64,000 bases of DNA from Parvularcula sp964556115 (GCA_964556115.1 CAZKVC010000009.1:1-64000), one strand, 5' to 3'. Shown: positions 18,433 through 27,553, counted from the stretch's first letter. Notes: a model not told the origin generated them from the sequence alone. A program made the numbers and translations.

Positions 18433-19824
18433 ATGCACGACATTCGCTGGATCAAGGAGAACCCCGAAGCCTTCGACGCCGCGATGAAGCGGCGCGGCGC
18501 GGATGCGCGGGCGGAGGGGCTCGTCGCCCTCGACCGTCAGCGCAGCGAAACCGTCAAGGCGATGAACGATGCGCAGGCGGAGCAGAAGCAGGTCTCCAAG
18601 ACGATCGGCGCGGCCAAGGCGAAGGGCGACGAAGCCGCCGCCCAGGACGCCATGAAGGCTGTCGGTGCCCTGAAGGACAAGGTGAAGGAGCTCGAGGAGG
18701 ATGAGCGCAGGCTCTCCGCCGAGCTTCACGAAGCCCTTCTGCCGATCCCCAACCGGCTGGCCGATGACGTGCCGGACGGCGCGGACGAGGCGGACAATGA
18801 AGAGCTCCGCCGTTGGGGCGAGCCGCGCAAGATCGAGGGCCCCCGCGACCATGTGGACCTCGGCGAAGCCCTCGGCATGATGGATTTCGAGGCGGCGGCC
18901 AAGCTCTCCGGCTCGCGCTTCGTGGTCCTGAAGAAGGACCTCGCCAAGCTGGAGCGGGCGCTGGCGACCTTCATGCTGAACCTGCATACGGAGGAGTTCG
19001 GCTATGAAGAGGTCTCGCCGCCGGTGCTGGTCAACGCCGAGCCGCTGGTGGGGACCGGGCAGCTTCCGAAGTTCGAGGAGGACTTGTTCCGCACGAAGGG
19101 ATTGTCTCGAGCTGATCTCATCGCGCAGATTGAAGAGGATGTTGACTTCGCAAAGACAGAAAGTGGTTCGATCAGGCGCGACATCCTAGAGATCATTCTT
19201 CGTGAAACTACTACCCTGGCACAATACCTCACCCCCACCGCCGAGGTGACCCTCACCAATCTCGTCCGTGAGGAGATCCTTTCCGAAGAAGAACTTCCCA
19301 AGCGGATGACCGCCTGGACCCAGTGCTTCCGGGCCGAGGCGGGCTCGGCAGGCCGGGACACGCGCGGCATGATCCGCATGCACCAGTTCTCCAAGGTGGA
19401 GCTCGTCTCGATCACGACGCCCGATCAGTCAGCGGACGAACATGAGCGGATGACGAATTGCGCCGAAGAGGTCCTGAAGCGGCTGGAGCTTCCCTTCCGC
19501 ACCCTGACCCTCTGCTCGGGCGATACCGGTTTTTCGGCGGCCAAGACCTATGACATCGAGGTCTGGCTGCCTGCGCAAGGCCAGTACCGCGAGATCAGCT
19601 CATGCTCGAACACCCATGACTTCCAGGCGCGGCGGATGAATGCCCGCTTCCGCCGGGAAGGGCAGAAGAAGCCCGAATTCGTCCACACGCTGAACGGCTC
19701 CGGCCTTGCGGTGGGGCGGACCATGGTTGCGGTGCTCGAGAACTACCAGCAGGAAGACGGCTCGATCGCCGTGCCGGATGTCCTGAAACCTCTGATGGGC
19801 AAGGACCGGATCGAGCGCAGCTAA
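18433..19824 (+). CDS. serS: Seryl-tRNA synthetase with an unusual in-frame insertion
   Basis: Charges tRNA-Ser. 463 residues from ATG 18433 (GGAGAGG upstream), compared with about 425-430 usual. The N-terminal coiled coil (residues about 30-105), the class-II motif 2 (CFRAEAGSAGRDTRGMIRMHQF) in part, and the C-terminal GSGLAVGRTM are intact. Extra residues lie between EEDLFRT and YLTPTAEV (about 222-264). Here E. coli has about 11 residues and other relatives about 5, but this gene has 43 (for example AQIEEDVDFAKTESGSIR). The stretch 19096-19224 has lower GC and atypical codons. The reading frame is intact, so the enzyme is likely functional. Confidence 0.95.
   Translation: MHDIRWIKENPEAFDAAMKRRGADARAEGLVALDRQRSETVKAMNDAQAEQKQVSKTIGAAKAKGDEAAAQDAMKAVGALKDKVKELEEDERRLSAELHEALLPIPNRLADDVPDGADEADNEELRRWGEPRKIEGPRDHVDLGEALGMMDFEAAAKLSGSRFVVLKKDLAKLERALATFMLNLHTEEFGYEEVSPPVLVNAEPLVGTGQLPKFEEDLFRTKGLSRADLIAQIEEDVDFAKTESGSIRRDILEIILRETTTLAQYLTPTAEVTLTNLVREEILSEEELPKRMTAWTQCFRAEAGSAGRDTRGMIRMHQFSKVELVSITTPDQSADEHERMTNCAEEVLKRLELPFRTLTLCSGDTGFSAAKTYDIEVWLPAQGQYREISSCSNTHDFQARRMNARFRREGQKKPEFVHTLNGSGLAVGRTMVAVLENYQQEDGSIAVPDVLKPLMGKDRIERS
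19096..19224 (+). other. In-frame insertion inside serS
   Basis: About 43 codons (net gain about 35 residues) between the EEDLFRT strand and the TAE serine-binding motif of SerRS. Composition departs from the rest of serS: codons such as TTG, CTA, ATT, ACT, ACA and GAA are dense. The encoded segment is charged and likely helical (ADLIAQIEEDVDFAK, then IRRDILEIILRE), suggesting a helical hairpin protruding from the catalytic domain. No flanking direct repeat long enough to call a target duplication is visible. Confidence 0.8.
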
Positions 19825-19851
19825 GCCCGTGCCGGACCGGGCACCGACCTT

Positions 19852-20133
19852 TCAGCGGCCCGTGTAGCCGGCAAGCCGCTTGGCGTTGCTGCGCAGGGTC
19901 TTGCGGCCCGGCGCGGTGAAAGCCCCCATGGGGTTCTCCCAGCATTTCCGGTCGCCCATCATCAGCCCGAAGGTGAGGTTCAGATAACCCTGGGTCATGG
20001 CGGTCATTTTCTCCGCCACCATGAGTTCGGCTTCCTTCTGCGCGCCGGCCGAGCCGAGGGCCATGCGCCACATGCGGCTTTGCACGACGAGGCCAGCCAT
20101 CATCATGTCTTCGAAACTTTCGGAATCCATCAT
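19852..20133 (-). CDS. Small conserved-looking protein, possibly phasin-like
   Basis: 93 residues, on the strand opposite serS and surE, filling the gap between them. ATG at 20133 with AAAGGG upstream; a second ATG follows immediately. The protein is alanine and methionine rich with an amphipathic helical look (FEDMMMAGLVVQSRMWRMAL, then EAELMVAEKMTAMTQGYLNL), and ends RSNAKRLAGYTGR. Small helical proteins of this kind resemble phasin-like proteins of Alphaproteobacteria, but that link is only a guess. It may be monocistronic. Confidence 0.55.
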   Translation of the reverse strand: MMDSESFEDMMMAGLVVQSRMWRMALGSAGAQKEAELMVAEKMTAMTQGYLNLTFGLMMGDRKCWENPMGAFTAPGRKTLRSNAKRLAGYTGR

Positions 20134-20277
20134 CGACGGCCCTTTCAATGGTTCTCCAACACCCCTGCCGGATGTTTGTTGCACCGCAACATGGCAGGAT
20201 GACGGCAAGGACATGGCGCTTTGTTCTTGTCGCCTGTCGGCGTTAAGGAGAGCTTCATCCTGCCGAACGGAGCTCCC

Positions 20278-21030
20278 ATGCGCATTCTCTGCTGTAACGA
20301 CGACGGTATCAACGCCAAGGGGCTTCAGGCCCTCGAAGAGATTGCCCGGGAGCTGAGCGATGATGTCTGGACCGTGGCGCCGGAGGTCGACCAGTCGGGC
20401 ATGGCCCGCTCGATCACCCTGACGCGCCCCTTGCGCATCCGCAAGGTCGCGCCCCAGCGCTATGCCGTGGACGGAACGCCGACGGACTGCATCCAGCTGG
20501 GGGTCGAGCACCTCCTGAAGGACGAGAAGCCCGACCTGATCCTCTCCGGCGTCAACAACGGCGCCAATGTCGCCGAGGACGTCACCATGTCCGGCACCAT
20601 CGCCGCCGCCTTTCAGGGCATGACCATCGGCATCCCTTCGGTCGCCTTGAGCCAGGTTCGCCAGGACCGGAACAAGCCGCCCTACGACACCGCCGTGGCG
20701 CTCGCCCCCGATATCCTCCGTAAGCTGCTGGACAAGGGTTGGGACGACAACGTGGTCATCAACCTCAACTTCCCCATGTGCGCGCCGGACGAGGTGGAAG
20801 GCGTCGAGCTGACCCGTCAGGGGCGGCGGGAGAATATCGAGCTCTTCGTCGAGGAGCGGATGGATATGCGCCAGCGGCGCTATTACTGGTTCGGCTTTTC
20901 CGGAAAGCCGCAGGAGCCGGACGAAGGCACGGACCTTCACGCGCTGTGGAACCACAAGGTGTCGGTAACGCCCCTCCACCTTCAGCTGACGGACGACCGG
21001 ACGATAAAGCGTTTCTCCGGCGCTTTTTAG
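20278..21030 (+). CDS. surE: 5'/3'-nucleotidase SurE
   Basis: Survival protein with nucleotidase activity on nucleoside monophosphates. 250 residues from ATG 20278, chosen because the family always begins near MRILCCNDDGI with the catalytic NDDG. Other conserved blocks are DQSGMARSITL, VDGTPTDCIQLG, LILSGVNNGANV, and YSGTIAAA-equivalent MSGTIAAAFQG. Adjacent to serS (separated by the small minus-strand gene), as in many Alphaproteobacteria. A pcm gene, a frequent partner, is absent; a GNAT gene follows after 13 bp. Confidence 0.96.
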   Translation: MRILCCNDDGINAKGLQALEEIARELSDDVWTVAPEVDQSGMARSITLTRPLRIRKVAPQRYAVDGTPTDCIQLGVEHLLKDEKPDLILSGVNNGANVAEDVTMSGTIAAAFQGMTIGIPSVALSQVRQDRNKPPYDTAVALAPDILRKLLDKGWDDNVVINLNFPMCAPDEVEGVELTRQGRRENIELFVEERMDMRQRRYYWFGFSGKPQEPDEGTDLHALWNHKVSVTPLHLQLTDDRTIKRFSGAF

Positions 21031-21043
21031 GACAAAGACCAAA

Positions 21044-21559
21044 ATGGTGATCCTTCGCCCCCTCGAACCCGCGCTCGACGCCTTTCCGCTGCACGCGGTC
21101 TATGGTGACGAGGCGTCGAGCCGCTATCTCCTCGATCCTCCGACGGCCAGCGTGGCGGAGACGGAAAGGCGCCTTTCGCGCTGGTGCAACGACGCGCAGG
21201 GTACGGACTGGGCCATCCTGACGGAGGAAGGGGGCGAGGCGAAGGGCCGGGTCACCGTCTTCAAGAAGGACGGCGGGGAGTGGGAAGCGGCTATCGTGAT
21301 CTGTCCGGCGGCCAGAGGAAAGGGCATCGCTTCGCGCGCCCTTGCCCAAGCCATCGACCTTGTCGATGCCAAGGCCGGCCCGCGGCGCATCATGGCCGAT
21401 ATCGACCCCGACAACCGCCCTTCGATCAAGCTGTTCGAGCGCCTCGGCTTTCAGCATGAAGGCCGTCTGCGGAAGGCTTTCGAGACCCATATCGGGGTCA
21501 GGGACGCGGTCTACATGTCGCTGGTCGACACCGACCCGCGGCCATGGCGCGCGGGCTGA
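21044..21559 (+). CDS. GNAT-family N-acetyltransferase
   Basis: 171 residues; ATG at 21044, 13 bp after surE, so probably same transcript. Acetyl-CoA-binding motif A is degenerate but recognisable in VICPAARGKGIASRALAQAI. It is followed by IMADIDPDNRPSIKLFERLGFQHEGRL, which matches the RimJ/RimL-like type that acetylates amino groups of proteins or small molecules. The substrate cannot be assigned. The C-terminus is short and no extra domain is present. Confidence 0.85.
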   Translation: MVILRPLEPALDAFPLHAVYGDEASSRYLLDPPTASVAETERRLSRWCNDAQGTDWAILTEEGGEAKGRVTVFKKDGGEWEAAIVICPAARGKGIASRALAQAIDLVDAKAGPRRIMADIDPDNRPSIKLFERLGFQHEGRLRKAFETHIGVRDAVYMSLVDTDPRPWRAG

Positions 21560-21667
21560 TGCCGCGCGGCTCCCTCAGCCGCGACCTTGCGGCACGTCAG
21601 GGTTTGCAACCCGCCCCTGCCTGAGGTGTTGACCAGACACACCCCTTCAACAACGGGAGCGTCTGGT

Positions 21668-22015
21668 TTGCTTTATTTCTTGATCCTCGCCATGATCTAC
21701 GGCTGCGCCTTCGGTCTGCCCTTCGCGACAAAACGGATGGATGTCTCCATCATCTTCTTCGTCGTTTCCGTCATCCTTTTCATCGGATCGCTTCAGCTGG
21801 GCAGTCTCGCCCATGACCCCGAACGCGAGTTCCTGTTCCTGAAGATCTTCGCCTTCTCCGCCATCCCCTTCGCCGCAGGCGCCCTTGCAAGGGTCGTCAG
21901 CCTGCGTTTCTTCGCGAACAGGGACCGGGAGTGGATCTATGTCCTGCCCCTCGGCATCGCGACGAGCGTGCTCTTCATGGGGATCACCTACCTGTCGCTG
22001 GGCGTCATCCTCTAA
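21668..22015 (+). CDS. Small polytopic membrane protein
   Basis: 115 residues from a TTG start at 21668 preceded by CGGGAG; a longer frame from 21587 has no good RBS. Four hydrophobic segments (LILAMIYGCAFGLPF, IIFFVVSVILFIGSL, FAFSAIPFAAGALARVV, and IATSVLFMGITYL) are separated by short charged loops. Not recognised as a known family. It ends 9 bp before the trxB stop on the other strand. Confidence 0.6.
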   Translation: MLYFLILAMIYGCAFGLPFATKRMDVSIIFFVVSVILFIGSLQLGSLAHDPEREFLFLKIFAFSAIPFAAGALARVVSLRFFANRDREWIYVLPLGIATSVLFMGITYLSLGVIL

Positions 22016-22024
22016 GGAAGGAGA

Positions 22025-23044
22025 TCACTCCGCCGGGACACGCTCCTCGGTCAGGTGGCGCTCGACCTCGTGCTGTTCATCGGCAGCGCCCTTGCCGAGC
22101 TCTTCCTGCGCGGCGAGATATTTCTCCGCTTCCAGCGCCGCCATGCAGCCCATACCGGCCGCGGTGACGGCCTGGCGGTAGGTCTCGTCGGTGACGTCGC
22201 CCGCCGCATAGACGCCGGGCACGGAGGTTGCCGTCGAGTCGGGCGCGGTGATGATGTAGCCCGAAGACTTCATCTCCACCTGGTCCCGGAAAAGCTCCGT
22301 CTGCGGCGCATGGCCGATGGCAACGAAAAGCCCGTCGATGGAAAGCTCCACGGCGTCTTCCCCGGTCGTAGAGGCAAGGCGCACACCGGTGACGCCCTTG
22401 GGCGTCTCGTCACCCAGCACCTCTTCGACCTCGCGGTTCCACATGACCTCGATCTTGTCGTGGGCAAGCAGGCGCTTCTGGAGAATCTTCTCAGCACGCA
22501 GACTGTCGCGGCGGTGGACCAGGATGACCTTCCTGGCGAAATTCGTCAGGAACAAGGCTTCCTCGACGGCCGTGTTGCCGCCGCCGACGACCACCACCGT
22601 CTTGTCGCGGTAGAAGAAGCCGTCGCAGGTCGCGCAGGCCGAAACGCCGAAGCCCTGGAAATGCTGCTCCGAAGGAATGCCCAGCCACTTCGCCGAGGCG
22701 CCGGTGGCGATGACCACCGCGTCGGCGGTGTAGGTCGTGCCGCTGTCGCCCTTGAAGCTGTAGGGCCGCCTGGAAAGATCAGCCTCGATGATGATGTCGG
22801 TGATCATCTCGGTGCCCACGGCCTCGGCCTGTTTCTGCATCTGCTCCATCAGCCAGGGGCCTTGGACGACATCGGCAAAGCCCGGATAGTTCTCCACATC
22901 GGTGGTGATGGTGAGCTGCCCGCCGGGCTGCAGGCCATGGACGATGGTCGGCTTCAGCATGGCCCGCGCCGCATAGATCGCGGCCGTATAGCCCGCAGGC
23001 CCCGAGCCGATGATCAGCAGTTTGGAATGTTTCGTCTCAGCCAT
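22025..23044 (-). CDS. trxB: Thioredoxin-disulfide reductase
   Basis: NADPH-dependent flavoenzyme that reduces thioredoxin. 339 residues from MAETKHSK (ATG at 23044, GGACGGA upstream); a longer in-frame start at 23107 is less likely. FAD-binding IIGSGPAGYTAAIYAAR at the N-terminus, redox-active CATCDG near residue 150, NADPH-binding VVGGGNTAVEEALF, and the second FAD motif GVYAAGDVTD are all present. A C-terminal tail of about 30 residues beyond the usual end is rich in glutamate. Confidence 0.96.
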   Translation of the reverse strand: MAETKHSKLLIIGSGPAGYTAAIYAARAMLKPTIVHGLQPGGQLTITTDVENYPGFADVVQGPWLMEQMQKQAEAVGTEMITDIIIEADLSRRPYSFKGDSGTTYTADAVVIATGASAKWLGIPSEQHFQGFGVSACATCDGFFYRDKTVVVVGGGNTAVEEALFLTNFARKVILVHRRDSLRAEKILQKRLLAHDKIEVMWNREVEEVLGDETPKGVTGVRLASTTGEDAVELSIDGLFVAIGHAPQTELFRDQVEMKSSGYIITAPDSTATSVPGVYAAGDVTDETYRQAVTAAGMGCMAALEAEKYLAAQEELGKGAADEQHEVERHLTEERVPAE

Positions 23045-23130
23045 GACCGTTCCGTCCCTTGCGCTTTGGAAGGGCCGATATGTGAAGGCTTGGGGCGATT
23101 CCTTCAAGGCTTGGGCGACGCGGCAAAGAA

Positions 23131-23156
23131 AAAGGCGGCGCCGAAGCGCCGCCTTT
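23131..23156 (-). terminator. Terminator for the TonB-dependent receptor gene
   Basis: A perfect 11-bp stem, AAAGGCGGCGC (23131-23141) with GCGCCGCCTTT (23146-23156), has a CGAA loop. Reading the minus strand, it is followed by TTTTCTTT. It lies about 30 bp past the receptor stop (23185) and before the trxB start, so it isolates trxB from the upstream receptor. Confidence 0.85.
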
Positions 23157-23184
23157 CCTGGTCGGTGATGGTCTGCCGGTAGGC

Positions 23185-26100
23185 TTAGTAGCTGCCCTGC
23201 AGCCCGACGAAGAAGAACCTGCCGACTACGCCCGCCGGACGAACGATGGTGCCGGTGAAAGGCCTGCGGTCAGAGAGGTTGTTGATCCCGAAATAGATCT
23301 GATTATCGCCGCCGAACTTCTGCAGGTCGTAGCTCACCCGCATGTCGTGGACCCAGGCATCGCCCGTCTGGTTCGGGAAGACCTCGAACTCATTGCCTTC
23401 GAGGTCTTCATTGTCGATGCCGGGCAGGAGCTGGCTGCGCTGGAAGCGCGACTGCCAGGCCAGGGTGAAGTTGTCGAGGCGGTAGTCCGCATCGAGATTG
23501 ACGATCCATTTCGGGATCGCGAACTCACCCAGGTTCTCCTGAACCTGGTCCGGGAACTCCTCGAACGGGAAGAAGTCGTTCTTGAGCTGCCGGTTCGCCG
23601 TGATGCGAAGGTCGGCCTCGCCGGGGATCGGCAAGCCGTAATCTTCGAACATGAAGTTGTAGCGTGCCGTGATGTCGATGCCCTCGGCCTCGAGGGAGGC
23701 GACGTTCTGCTGTCCGGACCGGATGGTCAGGATGTTGCCGGTTGTCGCGTCGCGATCGACCTGCGCGCAGAACGAGTTGTCGAGATCGGTCGCATCGACA
23801 CAGTTCTCGGCAACCGTGATCGGTTCGATGACAGCAACGGCATTGTCGATCTCGATGTTATAGTAGTCGACCGCGACCTGAAGGCCATCGAAATAGGTCG
23901 GCTCATAGACCGCACCGATGGTGTAGGTCTGGGCTTCCTCTTCCTCGAGATCCGGGTTGCCGCCAACGCTGCTGGTGACGCGGGCCGTAAGGGTGGACTG
24001 GAAGTCCGAGCCGACCAGCGCCGCGCAGTTGGCGACACGGAACTCGGAACCCTGATTGATGTTGCCGGGATCGCAGGGGTCGGAGTTCGCACCCACCGAG
24101 AAGTCCGGCTGGGTCGGCGAGAAGAGTTCGTCGACATTGGGTGCCCGGATCGCAACGCCATAGGTGCCGCGGAGCCTCAGGTCATCGACGATCTGCCAGT
24201 TGGTCGCTGCCGACCAGGTCGTGGTTTCGCCGACGGTGGAGTAATCGGCAAAGCGGACGGCCGCATCCACCGTGAGGTCCTGGAAGAAGGGTTTGTCGCT
24301 GACGACCGGGATGCTGACCTCGCCGAAGAATTCGGAGACGTCGAACCCGCCAGCCACGGGCGAGGTCGCCGCGCTTGCCCCTTCGAACAGGAAGCCCGCC
24401 TGGTCGAACTCGGAAGGCGTGAACTCTGAGGTCTCCTCTCGGTATTCGTAGCCAACCGCAAAACCGATCGGGCCGGCAGGGAGGCTGAACCAGTTCTCGG
24501 TATCGCCTGCGAGCGTGGCGAGGAAGACCTGCTGGGTCAGCTCGCTGTTCTGCGTCAGGGCCGGGAATGCGAAGCCTGCCGCGCCGGAGTTGATGGCATT
24601 CACACCGAAGATGCTGGTCGGCACGCAGCTGTCGTCACCCGGGATATAGGTCTTGGGCGTCGTGTCCGTACCCGGGAAGCTCGGCGCTGGGGGGTTGTCG
24701 ATGTCGACGCCCAACCCATCCTGAAGTTCGCCGCGGCAAACGATGTCGCCGACCTGCGCCGTGTCGAGGGTGATGAACGTGGTCTCGCCATTCCGCAGGG
24801 CCTGCGCGGTGAAGTTCTCGTCCAGATTCGTCAGGTTGTCGGACGTCAGTGCCACCGCATCGATCGACGCGAAGAAGCGGTCTTCCACCCGAACATTGCC
24901 GAGGACATCGTTCGCTTCGTTCCGGCCGTAGTTGTAGGAGACTTCGTAGGAGAAGCCGTTGTCGAACTGACCATCAAAGCCGAAGACGCCGCGGAAGGTA
25001 TACCGATCACTTTCCGTGGTGCCCTGCGTTGACGCATCGAGCGTATCGCGGGTGACGAAGATACCCGGATTGGTGAAGCCGTCGGCGATCGCCTGAAGCT
25101 CGCTCGGGATGAAGGGGTTGTCCGCCTGGATCGGGATGAAGTCGTTGAAGCCGTTCACCCCCAGGGCATCTATGGTGTTGGTGTAGACGAATTTCGTCTC
25201 GGCGAAGAAGGTCAGCTCCTGCGCCAGCTCGTAGCGCATATTGGCGTTGACGTTGAAGCGGTCGAAGTCGGGACGAATCAGCTCCTCATCCTCGATAAGC
25301 TGGATGCCGTCGCCTCCGATGCTTTCGAACGGGCTGCCGGTGGCGAGGCCGAAATCATAGGGCCGGACGGTGCCATCGGGCTCTACGTAGAACGTGCCGC
25401 CGCCATCATCGGCGAAGATATCCACGGCGCCGCCAGCCGACGAGAACGGAAAACGCACGTTCCCGGCAAAGGTGTTCGCCGTTTCCGGCGGCAGGCCGAG
25501 AGCGTTGATGATCTCTTCGGTGGTCTGGATCTGCGTGAAGAAGCCCGCATTGGTGGCGAAATCACGATCCCTGCCGAACAGGGCTTCACCGTGGGAATAT
25601 TCCGCGGAGATCACCACGTTGCCCCGGTCGTCGGCGAAATTCGTACCGCCGGTGATGGCTGCGAAATACTCTTCCGCATCACCCTCGTCGGAAATGCCGC
25701 CCTGGACCCGGTAGTCGAGACCTTCGAAGTCGTCTTTCAGGATGAAGTTGACAACACCGGTCACGGCGTCCGCACCGTAGATCGACGAGGCGCCGCCGGT
25801 GAGAACCTCCACCCGCTCGATAAGGGCGATCGGGATGGTGGCGGTGTCCACCGATGCGGTACCCGCAACACCCGCAACGTGGCGGCGGCCATTGACCAGG
25901 GCCAGCGTCCGGTTCGCACCCAAACCGCGCAGGTTCAGGATGCCGACGCCGTTCGGCGCGGTGGTGTTGGCCGAATCGTTTGCCGTCAGAGTATTGTTGA
26001 GAGCCGGGACTTCTCGCAGCAGCGTCGCAATATCGACTTCGCCCGACTGGGCGATGTCTTCGGAGCCGACATACTGGATCGGCGCGGGTGCGGAGAACGT

Positions 26101-26229
26101 ATCACGCTGGATACGCGAGCCGGTGACGACGATGGTGTCGCCGTCGTCGTCAGTATCTTGCGCGTAGGCTGGTGCGACGCTTGTCAGCGCGGTAGCGCCG
26201 AGCAAGCCGAGAAGCATGGTCTTTTTCAC
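23185..26229 (-). CDS. Large TonB-dependent outer-membrane receptor
   Basis: 1014 residues. Signal peptide to about residue 23 (LTSVAPAYAQ). A short acidic stretch DTDDDGDTIVVTGSRIQRD includes the TonB-box-like IVVTGSR. The plug runs to about residue 170 (GVGILNLRGLGANRTLALVN and LIERVEVLTGGASSIYGADAV). The remainder is a 22-strand barrel ending in the aromatic FFFVGLQGSY. It is a sphingomonad/caulobacterial type with a plug near the start and no N-terminal STN signalling domain, so it is not FecA-like. Likely imports oligosaccharide, peptide or another nutrient; the substrate is unknown. Expression may depend on the region 26230-26380. Confidence 0.93.
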   Translation of the reverse strand: MKKTMLLGLLGATALTSVAPAYAQDTDDDGDTIVVTGSRIQRDTFSAPAPIQYVGSEDIAQSGEVDIATLLREVPALNNTLTANDSANTTAPNGVGILNLRGLGANRTLALVNGRRHVAGVAGTASVDTATIPIALIERVEVLTGGASSIYGADAVTGVVNFILKDDFEGLDYRVQGGISDEGDAEEYFAAITGGTNFADDRGNVVISAEYSHGEALFGRDRDFATNAGFFTQIQTTEEIINALGLPPETANTFAGNVRFPFSSAGGAVDIFADDGGGTFYVEPDGTVRPYDFGLATGSPFESIGGDGIQLIEDEELIRPDFDRFNVNANMRYELAQELTFFAETKFVYTNTIDALGVNGFNDFIPIQADNPFIPSELQAIADGFTNPGIFVTRDTLDASTQGTTESDRYTFRGVFGFDGQFDNGFSYEVSYNYGRNEANDVLGNVRVEDRFFASIDAVALTSDNLTNLDENFTAQALRNGETTFITLDTAQVGDIVCRGELQDGLGVDIDNPPAPSFPGTDTTPKTYIPGDDSCVPTSIFGVNAINSGAAGFAFPALTQNSELTQQVFLATLAGDTENWFSLPAGPIGFAVGYEYREETSEFTPSEFDQAGFLFEGASAATSPVAGGFDVSEFFGEVSIPVVSDKPFFQDLTVDAAVRFADYSTVGETTTWSAATNWQIVDDLRLRGTYGVAIRAPNVDELFSPTQPDFSVGANSDPCDPGNINQGSEFRVANCAALVGSDFQSTLTARVTSSVGGNPDLEEEEAQTYTIGAVYEPTYFDGLQVAVDYYNIEIDNAVAVIEPITVAENCVDATDLDNSFCAQVDRDATTGNILTIRSGQQNVASLEAEGIDITARYNFMFEDYGLPIPGEADLRITANRQLKNDFFPFEEFPDQVQENLGEFAIPKWIVNLDADYRLDNFTLAWQSRFQRSQLLPGIDNEDLEGNEFEVFPNQTGDAWVHDMRVSYDLQKFGGDNQIYFGINNLSDRRPFTGTIVRPAGVVGRFFFVGLQGSY

Positions 26230-26335
26230 GAGTAGGTCCCTTCCACTGCGAAGGGAACGGTAACCAAACCGTCACAAGCCGCAATGCGTGGATGAGCACA
26301 ATCTCAGCTTTGAAGGACGCTGAGCCGCATATTAT

Positions 26336-26362
26336 GCTGTGGTGCAGCATTTCTGCCACAGC
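26336..26362. promoter_or_regulatory. Inverted repeat in the receptor promoter region
   Basis: GCTGTGG (26336-26342) and CCACAGC (26356-26362) form a 7-bp inverted repeat with a 13-base spacer, about 110 bp upstream of the receptor start on the minus strand. It overlaps a possible -10 (CATAAT on the minus strand). The spacing suggests an operator, but no named regulator motif (for example Fur) is matched. Confidence 0.35.
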
Positions 26363-26380
26363 TTATGCCGCTATCGTTGC

Positions 26381-27454
26381 TCACGCACCCGATTCAATCA
26401 CGCCCCGGATGGCCAGTTTCTTGACGATGGCGTCGGCGACGCGGTCGGTTTCGCGCAAGGGTGCGTAGCTCCATTCTTCCTTCATCGGCGCGCCGGGGCG
26501 CAGGACCCCGCGCTCGATCAGGGCGTCGTGGAAGCGGTCCCATTTCTTCCCCCCGCCCTGTAGCGTCATCAGGTGGACGGGCTTTCCGGTGAAGGCGGCC
26601 TCTGTAATCATGTTGGCGCTTTCCTCGGTGACGAGAATGCGCTCGGCCATGCCCAGCATGCCGAAATAGGGATTGTCGATCGGCCCCACTTCCTGCCCGT
26701 CCCACAGCCACAGCTTGCTGGGCTTGAAGGCGTATTGCAGCCGCTCGCGGAAGGCGGGCGGGGTGCGGCGCGAACAGGTGGCAAGAACGAAGAAGCCCGC
26801 TTCGATGGCCGAGGCGATGGAGGAGAGGATACCCTCCTCGACGCCTGGGTTCCAGCGGTAGGACTTGCTCGGCCCGCCGATCAGCGCGGCGGCATAGGGA
26901 TCGCGGAACTGGATGTCCCGGGGCAGCGACATGGAAAGAAGCTGCGCTTCCATCTTCAGCCGCTCCCTGGTCAGCCGGTTGGGGCTGCCCTGGATCGGCA
27001 GGACGCCCTGACCGGAAAGACCGTCATGGACGGGAGGGACCACCATGCCGAACTCTTCGGGCTTGGCGCGGGGGTCCTGGGTCTGGACGGTGAAGCAATG
27101 CTGCCTCAGCGCCTTGGCGAAGGGGACCACCCGGCGGCCGCAACCGATGAAGAGGTCGGGCCAGGGCGGATCCAGCCTGTCACCTTCGAGGCTGAGGCGC
27201 GAGAAGGGGTTGCCCCAGAAGAACCGCGGCAGGTTCTCGACCTTGGGGTCGATCTGGATGCGCTTGGTGACGATGGATGCAGGGATACGGCGCTGGACGG
27301 CTTCCGCGAGACCGAGAACCTGGTTCTCCATGCCTGCGCGACCGTCCGAGACGGCCCAGATGACGATACGGCGCATTTCGGTCACCGAGACCGGCCGCCG
27401 CCGTGGCGCGCGCGAGATGCCGGTTCCATGCTTGAGCGAGCCAAACTTCTGCAT
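26381..27454 (-). CDS. Mitochondrial fission ELM1-family protein
   Basis: 357 residues with the sequence style of the ELM1 family (Pfam PF06258), known in plants for mitochondrial fission and common in Alphaproteobacteria with unknown role. Hallmarks here are VSDGRAGMENQVLGLAEAV, PDLFIGCGRRVVPFAKAL, QTQDPR, LIGGPSKSYRWNP and ILVTEESANMITEAAFTGKP, which resemble a GT-B glycosyltransferase fold. Start taken at 27454 because AAGGAGAGG lies 7 bp upstream; an internal ATG at 27376 is an alternative. Divergent from holC by 99 bp. Confidence 0.85.
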   Translation of the reverse strand: MQKFGSLKHGTGISRAPRRRPVSVTEMRRIVIWAVSDGRAGMENQVLGLAEAVQRRIPASIVTKRIQIDPKVENLPRFFWGNPFSRLSLEGDRLDPPWPDLFIGCGRRVVPFAKALRQHCFTVQTQDPRAKPEEFGMVVPPVHDGLSGQGVLPIQGSPNRLTRERLKMEAQLLSMSLPRDIQFRDPYAAALIGGPSKSYRWNPGVEEGILSSIASAIEAGFFVLATCSRRTPPAFRERLQYAFKPSKLWLWDGQEVGPIDNPYFGMLGMAERILVTEESANMITEAAFTGKPVHLMTLQGGGKKWDRFHDALIERGVLRPGAPMKEEWSYAPLRETDRVADAIVKKLAIRGVIESGA

Positions 27455-27553
27455 GCCGCCCTCTCCTTCATATCATCGTCCTTGCCGCGGACGCTTCGGC
27501 CCTCTTTACCTGCAAATGGCAGAGAACTCGTTAACCCTGACAGGCCGTTCACC

